The notes beneath the pieces were generated by a model that had not been told where the DNA came from, did no database searches, and worked only from the letters and a program-made list of their open reading frames with translations. A DNA stretch of 64,000 nucleotides from Flammeovirgaceae bacterium UBA2371 (GTDB lineage: Bacteria; Bacteroidota; Bacteroidia; Cytophagales; Cyclobacteriaceae), in contig DDTF01000003.1 of the NCBI GenBank assembly GCA_002345965.1, positions 5,966 to 69,965 of the forward strand, in the 5' to 3' direction. This document shows positions 46,398 through 54,912 of this stretch, in pieces (within the stretch, counting starts at the first letter, position 1; the number at the start of each line of letters is the position of its first letter). The position numbers were made by a program, and so were the translations under genes.

Positions 46398-47105
46398 TTA
46401 AGAAACAATCCATTGGTAAAGCAGCGCTCCTGCTACTCCACCACAGAAAGGACCCATTACGGGTATCCAACTGTAACTCCAGTCTGATGATCCTTTGCCT
46501 GCTATCGGCAAAATAAAGTGTGCCATACGAGGGCCTAAATCTCTTGCCGGATTAATGGCAAACCCCGTTGTGCCTCCCAGCCCAAATCCTATCAAGGAAA
46601 TCAAAGCACCCACTACCAAAGGATTAAGTCCGTCCGCAAAACGATTGGCACCAATAAATAACAATCCCATGATCAAGACCATGGTACCAATAAACTCACT
46701 GATGAAATTAGGAATGGTGGTCCGAATGGCGGGCGCGGTACAAAACACCGCCAACTTCAATCCCTGATCTTCTGTCGCTTTCCAATGTGGGTAGTAATGG
46801 ATCCAGACGATGATGGCTCCTGCAAAGGCTCCTAACAATTGAGCAAGCATATAACCAGGCACGTCAGCCCATGGAAAACTACCATTGACAGCCAGCGCCA
46901 GCGTAACTGCAGGATTGATATGCGCTCCGCTATACCCGCCAACTGCATATATCGCAAAAGCCACTGCCAGCCCCCAGGCCACTACGATCACCAACCAGCC
47001 GGAGTGCTCCCCTTTGGAGTGCTTTAACAATACACTGGCAACCACCCCGTCACCCAAAACGATCAAAAGAAGGGTGCCAATAAACTCTGCTACATAAGGA
47101 GACAT
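46398..47105 (-). CDS. glpF: Aquaglyceroporin (MIP family glycerol facilitator)
   Basis: A 235-residue membrane protein with six helices and both NPA motifs (GAHINPAVTLAL and FAINPARDLGP). The Asp after the second NPA (NPARD) and the adjacent Gly-rich helix are those of glycerol-permeable members. It lets glycerol cross the inner membrane and is the first gene of the glycerol operon; the promoter must lie in 47106-47260, shared with the divergent esterase. Confidence 0.94.
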   Translation of the reverse strand: MSPYVAEFIGTLLLIVLGDGVVASVLLKHSKGEHSGWLVIVVAWGLAVAFAIYAVGGYSGAHINPAVTLALAVNGSFPWADVPGYMLAQLLGAFAGAIIVWIHYYPHWKATEDQGLKLAVFCTAPAIRTTIPNFISEFIGTMVLIMGLLFIGANRFADGLNPLVVGALISLIGFGLGGTTGFAINPARDLGPRMAHFILPIAGKGSSDWSYSWIPVMGPFCGGVAGALLYQWIVS

Positions 47106-47260
47106 ACACTTTCAGTTAATAAATTAGCCCTTAAAATATCAATTCCTTCTCTAATTCTACAGTTATCACTCCAAACAAACGCAGTAGTTGGTCCAAAATT
47201 TGAGAGGGTTACCCGCATTGGGTGTGCATTCCTTGTAACAATTCACTACTTTTAATCCCT

Positions 47261-48475
47261 ATGAAACTAGCTTTTTTCTTAATAGCTTGGTTCGCGGCAT
47301 GGTCAGGTATGGGCCAGGACTACACTACTTTTCAAAAGCACCTCTCCTCCCTTCATGAACTGTCCACCATTTCGGATTCAGCACAAAAAGCCTTGAAATA
47401 CAAGGTGCTACTCAAAAGATTGATCGCTGAAGAACAAATACCATTAAGAGTAAAAGATTCTGTAGCATTTTTCTATTACGGTAAAGCCACCTCTGTTGAG
47501 TGGATGGGGGACTTCAATGGCTGGGGATATAAAGCAGATTTTGACAATCGAGGTCAACAAGTGCCTGGCACTGACTTGTGGATTTTGAAAGCGTCCTTCC
47601 CAACCGATGCCCGGCTGGATTATAAAATTGTGGTAGATAAAAAAAAGTGGATTCTGGATCCTTACAATCCATACCAGCAATGGTCGGGAGTAGGTGGTGG
47701 CAGTCCCAATTCAGAGTTGAGAATGCCCGACTACCAATACGATCCGGTGCATATGGTGAGGGAAAACATTCCCAAAGGAAAAGTAATCCAGGATATTTTG
47801 TATAACAGCAAACTGCTCTCCTACCAAATCACCTATAGTGTCTATCTACCCCCTGCAGCCATAGAAGGAAAATATCCCGTGGTGTACATTACGGATGGCT
47901 ACGAATACCTTCACCCGCAGCTGGGAAATTTGCCCACCGTATTGGACAACCTTATTGCTGACAATAAAATTGTGCCTGTCATTGCAGTGTTCATCGACCA
48001 TCGTGAACCAGCCAACAGAACCAACAACAGAAGAATGACGGAGCTGGTCATGAATCCTTTGTATCTCCAATTTTTTGTGGAAGAATTCATTCCTTTTATT
48101 GAGAACAGTTATCCCATTATTAAAGAGGCGAAAAGCAGAGCCATCCTGGGTGCGTCTGTGGGTGGTCTCAACGCCACTTACTTTGCTTTTTCGAGGCCGG
48201 ATATATTTGGCAACGTAGGCATACAATCCCCCTCTTTCTGGACAAGACCCCAAATCTATTCGCTTTGCGACAGTCCTGACGGCAGCAACATAAAAATCTC
48301 CATGACTTCCGGGTTGATCAACGATACCAGCGACAGTGGTAAGAAAATGATTGGCATTTTGGAGAACAATTCCTGCACCTACAGGTACCGCGAAGTCAAT
48401 GAGGGGCATTCCTGGGGCAACTGGAAAAACCTGGAAGACGATATCCTTATCGACTTCTTTGCTCCTAAGCAATGA
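47261..48475 (+). CDS. Secreted alpha/beta-hydrolase esterase with N-terminal CBM48-like domain
   Basis: A 404-residue protein with signal peptide MKLAFFLIAWFAAWSGMGQ. The N-terminal part (SVEWMGDFNGWG ... DYKIVVDKKKWILDPYNP) is a CBM48/E-set-like beta domain. The C-terminal part is an esterase-D/Fes-like hydrolase with nucleophile Ser in ILGASVGGLNA and catalytic His in NEGHSWGNW. The layout matches iron-siderophore or feruloyl-type esterases of the enterochelin esterase family. The start at 47261 is the ATG before the signal peptide; the frame runs on to 47222. Divergent from glpF. Confidence 0.82.
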   Translation: MKLAFFLIAWFAAWSGMGQDYTTFQKHLSSLHELSTISDSAQKALKYKVLLKRLIAEEQIPLRVKDSVAFFYYGKATSVEWMGDFNGWGYKADFDNRGQQVPGTDLWILKASFPTDARLDYKIVVDKKKWILDPYNPYQQWSGVGGGSPNSELRMPDYQYDPVHMVRENIPKGKVIQDILYNSKLLSYQITYSVYLPPAAIEGKYPVVYITDGYEYLHPQLGNLPTVLDNLIADNKIVPVIAVFIDHREPANRTNNRRMTELVMNPLYLQFFVEEFIPFIENSYPIIKEAKSRAILGASVGGLNATYFAFSRPDIFGNVGIQSPSFWTRPQIYSLCDSPDGSNIKISMTSGLINDTSDSGKKMIGILENNSCTYRYREVNEGHSWGNWKNLEDDILIDFFAPKQ

Positions 48476-48521
48476 TTTCAGGCATTGAATTTGTTTATTT
48501 GCCTTGTAAATGGCTTTTCCA

Positions 48522-49631
48522 ATGAAAATCAAGCTATACGTTTTTCTGCTCCTTTCGCTGATCCTGTTTGAATCGTGCTCGTCCGGCAAGGCTGCTTATA
48601 AAAAAGGTGACTATTACGAAGCCGTGCTGGCTGCCGTGCAAAGACTCAGGGGCAAACCTGATCATAAGAAATCTAAAGAGGTACTTAAGCTGAGCTACCA
48701 GATGGCCATAGAATATCTGGAAACGGACGCGCAGAATCAAATTGCTTCCAACGCCAATTTCAAATACAAAACAGCGGTATCCAACTACCAGAAAATCAAT
48801 CACCTCTATGAAGAAATAAGAACTTCGCCAGGGGCCCTGCGTGTAATCCCCAAACCGATCAGCAAGTACGATGAACTTACCAACGTAAAAGCCAAAGCCG
48901 CAGAAGAAACTTATGAGGCGGGCATTCAGGCGCTGCTCAAAAACACACGTGAAGATGCCAAGCAGGCTTATTATCTGTTTAATGATGCCAATAACTTCTC
49001 CCCTGGCTACCGGGAAGCCATTGAGATGATTGAGCAAGCCAGGTACAATGCCACCCTGAAAGTGGTGGTACAACCTTCGTTGATCAACTATAGCGACTGG
49101 AATTTCGAACCTGTTGTGTTTGGCTATACCGAAAATATGTTTGTTAAGTTTTACACACCAAGACAAGCCGAGGAACAACAGCTGAAAAAAGTAGACCAGT
49201 ACATCAAAGTAATTGTGAATGGTTATCAGGAAGGCCGTCCTGTTGTTACCAGTAAAACAGAATCTTTTACCGACAGTGTGAAGACCGGAGAAAAAACCGT
49301 GAAGGGAGAAAAAATACCTGTCTACACCAAAGTATCTGCTACCCTTACTACCTATACCAAAAAGATTACAGGGCGTGGTTCCATCAACCTGATAATCACC
49401 GATGCCGATAGTCGGGCCGAGTTGCGCAACTCCGACATTATAGCCGATGAAACCTGGACTGACAGCTGGGGCACGTACAAAGGCGATGTGCGGGCATTGT
49501 CCGACCGGGATAAAAAGCTTTGTGAAAAGCGCGAACCCTATCCCGATCGCAACTACCTGGAGAACAGAACGAGGAAGGAACTGGACAACAGGCTCAGCAA
49601 CGAAATGAGAAATTTCTACAGCCGCTACTAA
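48522..49631 (+). CDS. Lipoprotein with N-terminal TPR-like helices, hypothetical
   Basis: A 369-residue protein starting MKIKLYVFLLLSLILFESC, a lipoprotein signal with Cys19. Residues ~20-180 are helical with repeat-like segments (AYKKGDYYEAVLAAVQRL, AKQAYYLFNDANNFSPGYREAIEMIEQA). The second half is beta-rich with a conserved-looking EKREPYPDRNYLENRTRKELDNRL end. No known family was recognised. It is 46 bp after the esterase gene and co-directional. Confidence 0.7.
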   Translation: MKIKLYVFLLLSLILFESCSSGKAAYKKGDYYEAVLAAVQRLRGKPDHKKSKEVLKLSYQMAIEYLETDAQNQIASNANFKYKTAVSNYQKINHLYEEIRTSPGALRVIPKPISKYDELTNVKAKAAEETYEAGIQALLKNTREDAKQAYYLFNDANNFSPGYREAIEMIEQARYNATLKVVVQPSLINYSDWNFEPVVFGYTENMFVKFYTPRQAEEQQLKKVDQYIKVIVNGYQEGRPVVTSKTESFTDSVKTGEKTVKGEKIPVYTKVSATLTTYTKKITGRGSINLIITDADSRAELRNSDIIADETWTDSWGTYKGDVRALSDRDKKLCEKREPYPDRNYLENRTRKELDNRLSNEMRNFYSRY

Positions 49632-49717
49632 CTTTTGTGGCTGGTTGTCCGTTCTGACAAAACCTTTTCAGCAGTTAAATTGTATTAACAGGGTATAAAG
49701 AACCAGCATATTATTGC

Positions 49718-50287
49718 ATGACAACACCAGCTACTTCCCAAACAGACGATCAAATAGATAAGGCCACGATTACATTTGGAGGAGGCTGCTTTTGGTGCAC
49801 CGAAGCCGTTTTTTTGGGTGTAAAAGGAGTGGAAAAGGTGGTGTCTGGCTACTCAGGTGGCAAAATGAAGCACCCTAGCTACCGCGATATCTGTACCGGT
49901 ACCACGGGCCATGCAGAAGTAATCCAGATTACCTATAATCCAAAGGTGGTTTCTTACGAAACCCTGCTGGAGATCTTTTGGAACACACACGACCCTACCA
50001 CGCTCAACCAGCAGGGGGCAGATGTAGGCACCCAGTACCGGTCGGTGATCTATTACAATACGGAAAAAGAAAGAGCGATTGCTGAGGCTTATAAAAAGCA
50101 ATTGGACGATTCTAATCTATATAAGAATAAGATCGTCACTGAGATCAGCCCACTGATTAATTTTTACCCAGCTGAGGCAGAACATCAAAATTATTATGCT
50201 TTAAACACCAATCAGGGCTATTGCCAGTATGTGATACGACCTAAAGTGGAAAAATTCAGAAAGCAGTATGCTGACAAAACGGTGTGA
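49718..50287 (+). CDS. msrA: Peptide methionine sulfoxide reductase A
   Basis: A 189-residue protein with the MsrA active site GGGCFWCTEAVF (catalytic first Cys) and the conserved ATGYSGG/YSGGKMKHPSYRDICTGTTGHAEVIQ and FYPAEAEHQNYY motifs. It reduces the S-epimer of methionine sulfoxide. No signal peptide, so it is cytoplasmic. The matching MsrB is 3 kb downstream as a lipoprotein. Confidence 0.95.
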   Translation: MTTPATSQTDDQIDKATITFGGGCFWCTEAVFLGVKGVEKVVSGYSGGKMKHPSYRDICTGTTGHAEVIQITYNPKVVSYETLLEIFWNTHDPTTLNQQGADVGTQYRSVIYYNTEKERAIAEAYKKQLDDSNLYKNKIVTEISPLINFYPAEAEHQNYYALNTNQGYCQYVIRPKVEKFRKQYADKTV

Positions 50288-50855
50288 ATTTGCCGTTTAT
50301 AGAAAGATTAAAATTTTTTTTAAAAAGTTGTAACCAAAACCCGACCAAAGCGTATTAGTCATCAAGAGCAGAGTTATTCTTCTCATAGGTTTAGGTTTAG
50401 GTACAAGGACCCCTCCATTCGCGAGGGGTTCTTTGCTTTATAGCTACTGTCACTTCCAAAGCCATTGTCATCAGTTCAATCAGAGTCGCCTTGCGTGGCG
50501 CAGGTATTGCACTGATCAAAACAGAGATCGGCCTCAATCCAACAGGAATTCAACCCTGCAAAACCAACCGGAGACGGGTAGCCACAATGAGGGCTCCGTT
50601 ACGGACAGGTACGCCACCCACGATCACAGGGGAAGTCACAGCGGCAACGGGGGCGGGTAATCACACCACCAACTCCGAACCGCTTGCCATCACACTCAGG
50701 TAATGGCCAACAGAGGACCGGGTGCACTAAACCTTCAACACGCTGCAGGCAACCCTTACAGAATTAAATTTCATTCTATTCCTGTTGCTCAAAATAATTT
50801 TAAAATATTGTATCAAAAACACAACTTTCCTACTAGGCTTTTCCGTATTAACAAC
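50288..50855 (+). other. Long non-coding/uncertain region downstream of msrA
   Basis: This 568-bp stretch holds no convincing gene. The first ~100 bases are AT-rich; a strong hairpin lies at 50409-50429 (separate entry). From 50440 to 50702 the sequence becomes clearly GC-richer than its surroundings and stays open in two overlapping frames, but one has only TTG starts and the translations are rich in Thr/Arg/Gly with no recognised motif. Just before the hairpin, one frame reads a run rich in Val/Ile/Leu without an ATG. Confidence 0.5.
50409..50434 (+). terminator. Terminator/attenuator-like hairpin
   Basis: Stem ACCCCTC/GAGGGGT (50409-50415 and 50423-50429) with a seven-base loop, followed by a short T-rich run. 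It lies about 120 bases after the msrA stop, so it may end msrA or act as an attenuator for what follows. Confidence 0.6.
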
Positions 50856-51605
50856 ATGTACAACACATCAACATTTTATGTTATGTCACATGCTAAAAAC
50901 CTGCAATCCTTTGGGAAGCTCAAGGGCATCTGCACCGGGTTAGGAGGAGCCTACAACCCCGGACAACAGCACCTCCAGGTGAAAGCGTTGACCACCCTTC
51001 AGTTCAACGCACAACAAATGATGGACAAAGTCACTGAGGCAAAGACGGTTTACGACAATGTTACCAACAGTCGTGAGTTGGCCTTCAAAGACGTGCGCGC
51101 CATGGGATCCCGAATCTGTTTCCTGCTGAGAGCTTGTGGGGCACACCCACTCACCCTGGCCGATGCCTACGCCAGTAACAGAAGACTTCATGGCTGGAAA
51201 CGCTATGCCGCACCTATTGCTCATCCGACTGCAGGCGAACCCGCAGAGGCACTGCCCCACCGCAAGGGCGCAGGCAATGACTATGCAAGCATCGCGTATC
51301 ACTTTGCACAGCTGGTGGAAACAGCAATCGCAGAACCCAGGTACGTCATCAACGAGCCTGCCTTGAATAAGGAAGGACTTGAACGCAAGGTGGCTGAAAT
51401 CCATCAGATGAATGAGGTGGTGATGCAGGCTACACTAAAACTGAATCACCTGAAGAAGCAGCGCCATGCAATTTTCTATGTCGGTGCCAACAGCCTGGTA
51501 GAGACGGCACGTGCAGTGCGCAACTATGTGCGTGGTGCCTTTGGCTTCAAAAGCAACCCACACCTGGACATGTCTAAAGTAAGTTTAACCAAACCCACTA
51601 CGTGA
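50856..51605 (+). CDS. Helical protein of unknown function (orphan)
   Basis: Likely 249 residues from ATG 50856, or 240 from 50883 (MSHAKNLQSFGKLKGICTGLG); the frame upstream to 50703 shows no coding character. No signal peptide or membrane helix. It has predicted long helices (LTTLQFNAQQMMDKVTEAKTVYDNVTNSRELAFKDVRAM; EGLERKVAEIHQMNEVVMQATLKLNHLKKQR). I recall similar 'TNxRExAFKxxR' proteins as uncharacterised Bacteroidota families, but cannot assign a function. It is GC-richer than its neighbours, with its own terminator at 51624. Confidence 0.6.
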   Translation: MYNTSTFYVMSHAKNLQSFGKLKGICTGLGGAYNPGQQHLQVKALTTLQFNAQQMMDKVTEAKTVYDNVTNSRELAFKDVRAMGSRICFLLRACGAHPLTLADAYASNRRLHGWKRYAAPIAHPTAGEPAEALPHRKGAGNDYASIAYHFAQLVETAIAEPRYVINEPALNKEGLERKVAEIHQMNEVVMQATLKLNHLKKQRHAIFYVGANSLVETARAVRNYVRGAFGFKSNPHLDMSKVSLTKPTT

Positions 51606-51623
51606 TGAAATCCATCGTTAACT

Positions 51624-51662
51624 AAAACCCCTGCTTCCGCTATCTGGTCTGCAGGGGTTTTT
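51624..51662 (+). terminator. Rho-independent terminator of the orphan helical gene
   Basis: Perfect 11-bp stem AAAACCCCTGC/GCAGGGGTTTT (51624-51634 and 51651-51661) with a T tail, 18 bases after the stop. Confidence 0.9.
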
Positions 51663-51729
51663 GATTTATGGAGAAAATTGTATTGAATAATATCTGGTTT
51701 TTCTACCTGTAAGGCACACTTCGAATTCC

Positions 51730-51737
51730 TATCTTTA
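51730..51737 (+). promoter_or_regulatory. Candidate -7 element for the antiporter gene
   Basis: TATCTTTA fits TAnnTTTG with one mismatch and lies 25 bases before the ATG. No clear -33 partner at the usual spacing. Confidence 0.3.
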
Positions 51738-51762
51738 CCCAATACGGTTTGACGGATAGTGA

Positions 51763-53247
51763 ATGAATTTAACCATTGAGAACATACTTTTAATTGGCTC
51801 CATCCTGCTGCTCATCAGCATTATCGCAGGTAAGACCTCGTATAAGTTCGGAGTACCCACATTGATCCTCTTTTTGGCCATAGGTATGCTGGCAGGCTCT
51901 GATGGCATCGGTGGTATCCAATTTGATAATCCCAGGCAAGCACAATTCATCGGTATCATTTCACTCAATTTTATCCTCTTCTCCGGAGGACTGGATACCA
52001 ACTGGTCCTATGTAAAACCAATCATGTGGAAAGGAATCACCCTCTCCACCCTGGGTGTATTATTGACAGCCCTGTCATTGGGCACCTTCGTGTGGTGGAT
52101 TACTGATTTCACCATTTACGAAAGTATGCTACTGGGCTCCATCGTGTCATCGACTGATGCGGCAGCGGTCTTTTCTATTCTGCGCTCCAAGAGTCTTGCT
52201 TTAAAAAACAACCTGCGCCCTACACTGGAGCTGGAAAGTGGAAGTAATGATCCCATGGCCTACGTGCTGACCCTCGCCTTTCTGTCTTTGGTGGTCAATC
52301 AGGATCAAAGCATAGGGTCCGTCATACCCATGTTGTTCCAACAGATGATATTGGGAGGTCTGGCCGGTTTTCTGTTTGGAAAACTGAGTAAGTACGTTAT
52401 CAACAAAATCCAACTCGACTTTGAAGGACTTTATCCTGTACTGGTGATCGCCCTTATGTTCATCACCTTTTCCGCCACTGACTTTGTAGGTGGCAATGGA
52501 TTCCTGGCCATCTACATCTGTGCGGTGTACCTGGGCAATCAGGACCTCATTCATAAGAAAACCATTTTGAAGATGTTTGATGGGTTGGCCTGGCTCATGC
52601 AGATTGTACTCTTCCTTACACTCGGGCTGTTGGTCTTCCCTACTCAGGTCTTCCCCATTTTTGGCATCGGATTACTCATCTCCCTGTTTTTGATATTAGT
52701 GGCAAGACCTGTAAGTGTTTTTGCCAGCCTTATGTTTTTTAAAATGAAACTGCGGAGCCGCCTTTATCTTTCATGGGCGGGATTGCGCGGGGCGGTGCCC
52801 ATCGTATTTGCTACCTACCCCTTGCTGGAAGGCATCGATAAGGCAGGTATGATTTTCAATATCGTATTTTTTATTTCGGTGACCTCCGTAATCATTCAGG
52901 GCACTACCCTTTCTGTTTTATCAAGATGGCTGCACGTAGCATTACCAGAAAAAGTAAAACCCATCGATCCTACTGATCTGCTGTTGGTGGAACATCCGAA
53001 AACGATTATGGAGGAAATTGATATTCTTAGCAACAGCTATGCCGTCAACAAGAAAATTGTCAACTTAACTTTCCCTCGCTCTGCCATCATTGCCATGATC
53101 AAGAGGAACGACAAGTACATCACTCCCAATGGTGCCACCGTAATTGAGGAAAACGATAAACTCATCGTACTGGCGGATACCCGAAAAGGAATTGATCTTG
53201 TATACGAGGCCCTGAAGATGGAAAAAGACCCTGCAGGCCTGGGGTAA
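51763..53247 (+). CDS. K+/H+ antiporter, NhaP2/CvrA type (CPA family)
   Basis: A 494-residue protein with about 12 membrane helices (residues ~5-395) of the monovalent cation:proton antiporter type, including the family motif LGSIVSSTDAAAVFSILRS with the ion-binding Asp. A C-terminal TrkA-C/RCK-C-like domain (~400-485, KKIVNLTFPRSAIIAMIKRND) binds a regulatory ligand. This layout is that of NhaP2/CvrA, which exports K+ (or Na+) for H+. Monocistronic. Confidence 0.88.
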   Translation: MNLTIENILLIGSILLLISIIAGKTSYKFGVPTLILFLAIGMLAGSDGIGGIQFDNPRQAQFIGIISLNFILFSGGLDTNWSYVKPIMWKGITLSTLGVLLTALSLGTFVWWITDFTIYESMLLGSIVSSTDAAAVFSILRSKSLALKNNLRPTLELESGSNDPMAYVLTLAFLSLVVNQDQSIGSVIPMLFQQMILGGLAGFLFGKLSKYVINKIQLDFEGLYPVLVIALMFITFSATDFVGGNGFLAIYICAVYLGNQDLIHKKTILKMFDGLAWLMQIVLFLTLGLLVFPTQVFPIFGIGLLISLFLILVARPVSVFASLMFFKMKLRSRLYLSWAGLRGAVPIVFATYPLLEGIDKAGMIFNIVFFISVTSVIIQGTTLSVLSRWLHVALPEKVKPIDPTDLLLVEHPKTIMEEIDILSNSYAVNKKIVNLTFPRSAIIAMIKRNDKYITPNGATVIEENDKLIVLADTRKGIDLVYEALKMEKDPAGLG

Positions 53248-53432
53248 TGCACCAAATATCCTGATACGGAAACTGTAGTGACCCTATATTTTGTAACATT
53301 GGCGACCCCTGAACCATTCTTCTCTTCATTTGTTATTATTGCTAAAAGAAACTGTCGGAGTCGGGACAAATTACCTTCTTTCAGCAGTTATCAATATCCG
53401 TAATGATGGGCTATTGCGTTTATCCTGTCAAA

Positions 53433-53942
53433 ATGAAACCTAATAATATGATGAGAAAGACCAATTATATCTACCTTTTATTAATGACACTTGCCCTTGG
53501 TGCCTGTGCTCAAAACAATACCAAAGAACAAAAACACGAGAAAGACTTCCCTATGAAAAAGACCGAACAAGAATGGAAAGCAGTACTTACCGATGAGCAA
53601 TACTACATCCTGAGAGAAAAAGGAACAGAGCGTGCCTTTACCGGCAAATACTGGGACAACCATGAAAAAGGCAAGTACTACTGTGCTGCCTGCAAGCAAG
53701 AACTTTTCGATTCAGAGACCAAGTTTGAATCAGGATCGGGATGGCCGAGTTTCTATAAGCCAGTAAAAGAACAAGCCGTTGTAGTGGGCAAAGACACCAG
53801 CTTTGGCATGGAGCGAGACGAAATAGTTTGCAGCAATTGCGGTGGACATCTGGGGCACGTTTTTCCTGATGGTCCTAAACCTACGGGATTGAGGTATTGC
53901 ATGAATTCGGCTGCGCTTGAGTTTAAGAAAGAGAATAAGTAG
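53433..53942 (+). CDS. msrB: Peptide methionine sulfoxide reductase B, lipoprotein form
   Basis: A 169-residue protein. The start at 53433 is followed by a lipoprotein signal (IYLLLMTLALGAC). The MsrB domain has the zinc pairs CAAC and CSNC, the motif GSGWPSFYKP, and the catalytic Cys in LRYCMNSAAL. It reduces the R-epimer of methionine sulfoxide; the lipid anchor puts it in the periplasm or at the outer membrane, in contrast to the cytoplasmic MsrA. Confidence 0.92.
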   Translation: MKPNNMMRKTNYIYLLLMTLALGACAQNNTKEQKHEKDFPMKKTEQEWKAVLTDEQYYILREKGTERAFTGKYWDNHEKGKYYCAACKQELFDSETKFESGSGWPSFYKPVKEQAVVVGKDTSFGMERDEIVCSNCGGHLGHVFPDGPKPTGLRYCMNSAALEFKKENK

Positions 53943-53966
53943 AGCGCCCGTTTGAAAAATAAGTCG

Positions 53967-53998
53967 AAGGCCGTTGATGTATTTCAACGGCCTTTTTC
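53967..53998 (+). terminator. Rho-independent terminator of msrB
   Basis: Stem AAGGCCGTTGA/TCAACGGCCTT (53967-53977 and 53984-53994), six-base loop, then a T run. Confidence 0.9.
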
Positions 53999-54025
53999 GT
54001 TATCTTTTCATAAAATAACGAAGCC

Positions 54026-54880
54026 ATGTGCAGACTAATGGCCTACAGAGGCACCCCGATCATCGCGGATAAGCTCCTTTACCAACCTAAAAATTCCCTC
54101 ATCCGACAAAGCATAAACGCAAAAGAGATTGAAGAACCACTGAATGGTGATGGCTTTGGCATCGGGTGGTACGTGCCGGAAGTCAATAACGAACCTGTTA
54201 ATTTCGTTTCGGTGCACCCTGCCTGGAACAGCCGCAACCTGCGCAACCTGGCGCCCAAAATAAAAACCAATTGTCTGGTAGCCCATGTACGAGCCGCCAG
54301 TGTAGGAGAAGTATCCGAATCCAACTGCCATCCGTTTCAACACAAGAACCTGCTCATGGCACACAATGGAGGACTTGAAAACTTTCACCTGATCAAAAGG
54401 AAATTGCGTGAGCCACTCAGCGATGAATTATACAACTGGATCAAGGGCCAGACCGATTCAGAACACCTTTTTGCTTATCTGCTCAATTATTTATACAATA
54501 ATCACAAAGCCATAACAGGCGATGCTGTTGCTGATGCATTCAACTATACTTTTGATCGTGTCAATAGCCTGATGAAGCAAGTCGGCATCAATGAGCCTGC
54601 CTATCTGAACATGGCTGTCACCAATGGTGATTTTATCGTGGCCACACGTTACGTTTCTGATAGCAAGATGGATCCGCTTACCCTCTATCACTCTGAGGGC
54701 AGTCGCTACGTAGTAGAAGATGGCATCACCAGATTGGAAGCTCCCAAAGATGATGACAACGCAGTATTGGTGGTATCGGAAAAACTAACAGAAGGAAAGG
54801 AATGGACCATGATTCCGAAGAATCACCTGGTAATAGTTGAAAAGAGTCTAAATGTGAGGATACAACCTATTTCAGCTTAA
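54026..54880 (+). CDS. Class II glutamine amidotransferase (EgtC/YafJ-like)
   Basis: A 284-residue protein starting MCRLMAYRG, with Cys2 as the nucleophile after Met removal. Conserved segments include GDGFGIGWY, the substrate-binding RAASVGEVSESNCHPF and HNGGLENF, and QTDSEHLFAYLL. It forms a glutaminase domain; the partner or acceptor substrate is unknown. A TATCTTTT element (54001-54008) may be its -7. It is 32 bp upstream of the lhgO start. Confidence 0.85.
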   Translation: MCRLMAYRGTPIIADKLLYQPKNSLIRQSINAKEIEEPLNGDGFGIGWYVPEVNNEPVNFVSVHPAWNSRNLRNLAPKIKTNCLVAHVRAASVGEVSESNCHPFQHKNLLMAHNGGLENFHLIKRKLREPLSDELYNWIKGQTDSEHLFAYLLNYLYNNHKAITGDAVADAFNYTFDRVNSLMKQVGINEPAYLNMAVTNGDFIVATRYVSDSKMDPLTLYHSEGSRYVVEDGITRLEAPKDDDNAVLVVSEKLTEGKEWTMIPKNHLVIVEKSLNVRIQPISA

Positions 54881-54912
54881 ATTTTATTAGTTTCGGGGCA
54901 AAATTATAGCCT

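Noticed and set aside
50440..50703. Small gene(s) in the GC-rich patch
   Set aside because: Only TTG starts, two conflicting frames and no recognisable motif; composition alone explains the open frames.
50300..51665. Insertion sequence or integrated element
   Set aside because: No transposase/integrase, no terminal inverted repeats or target duplication found.
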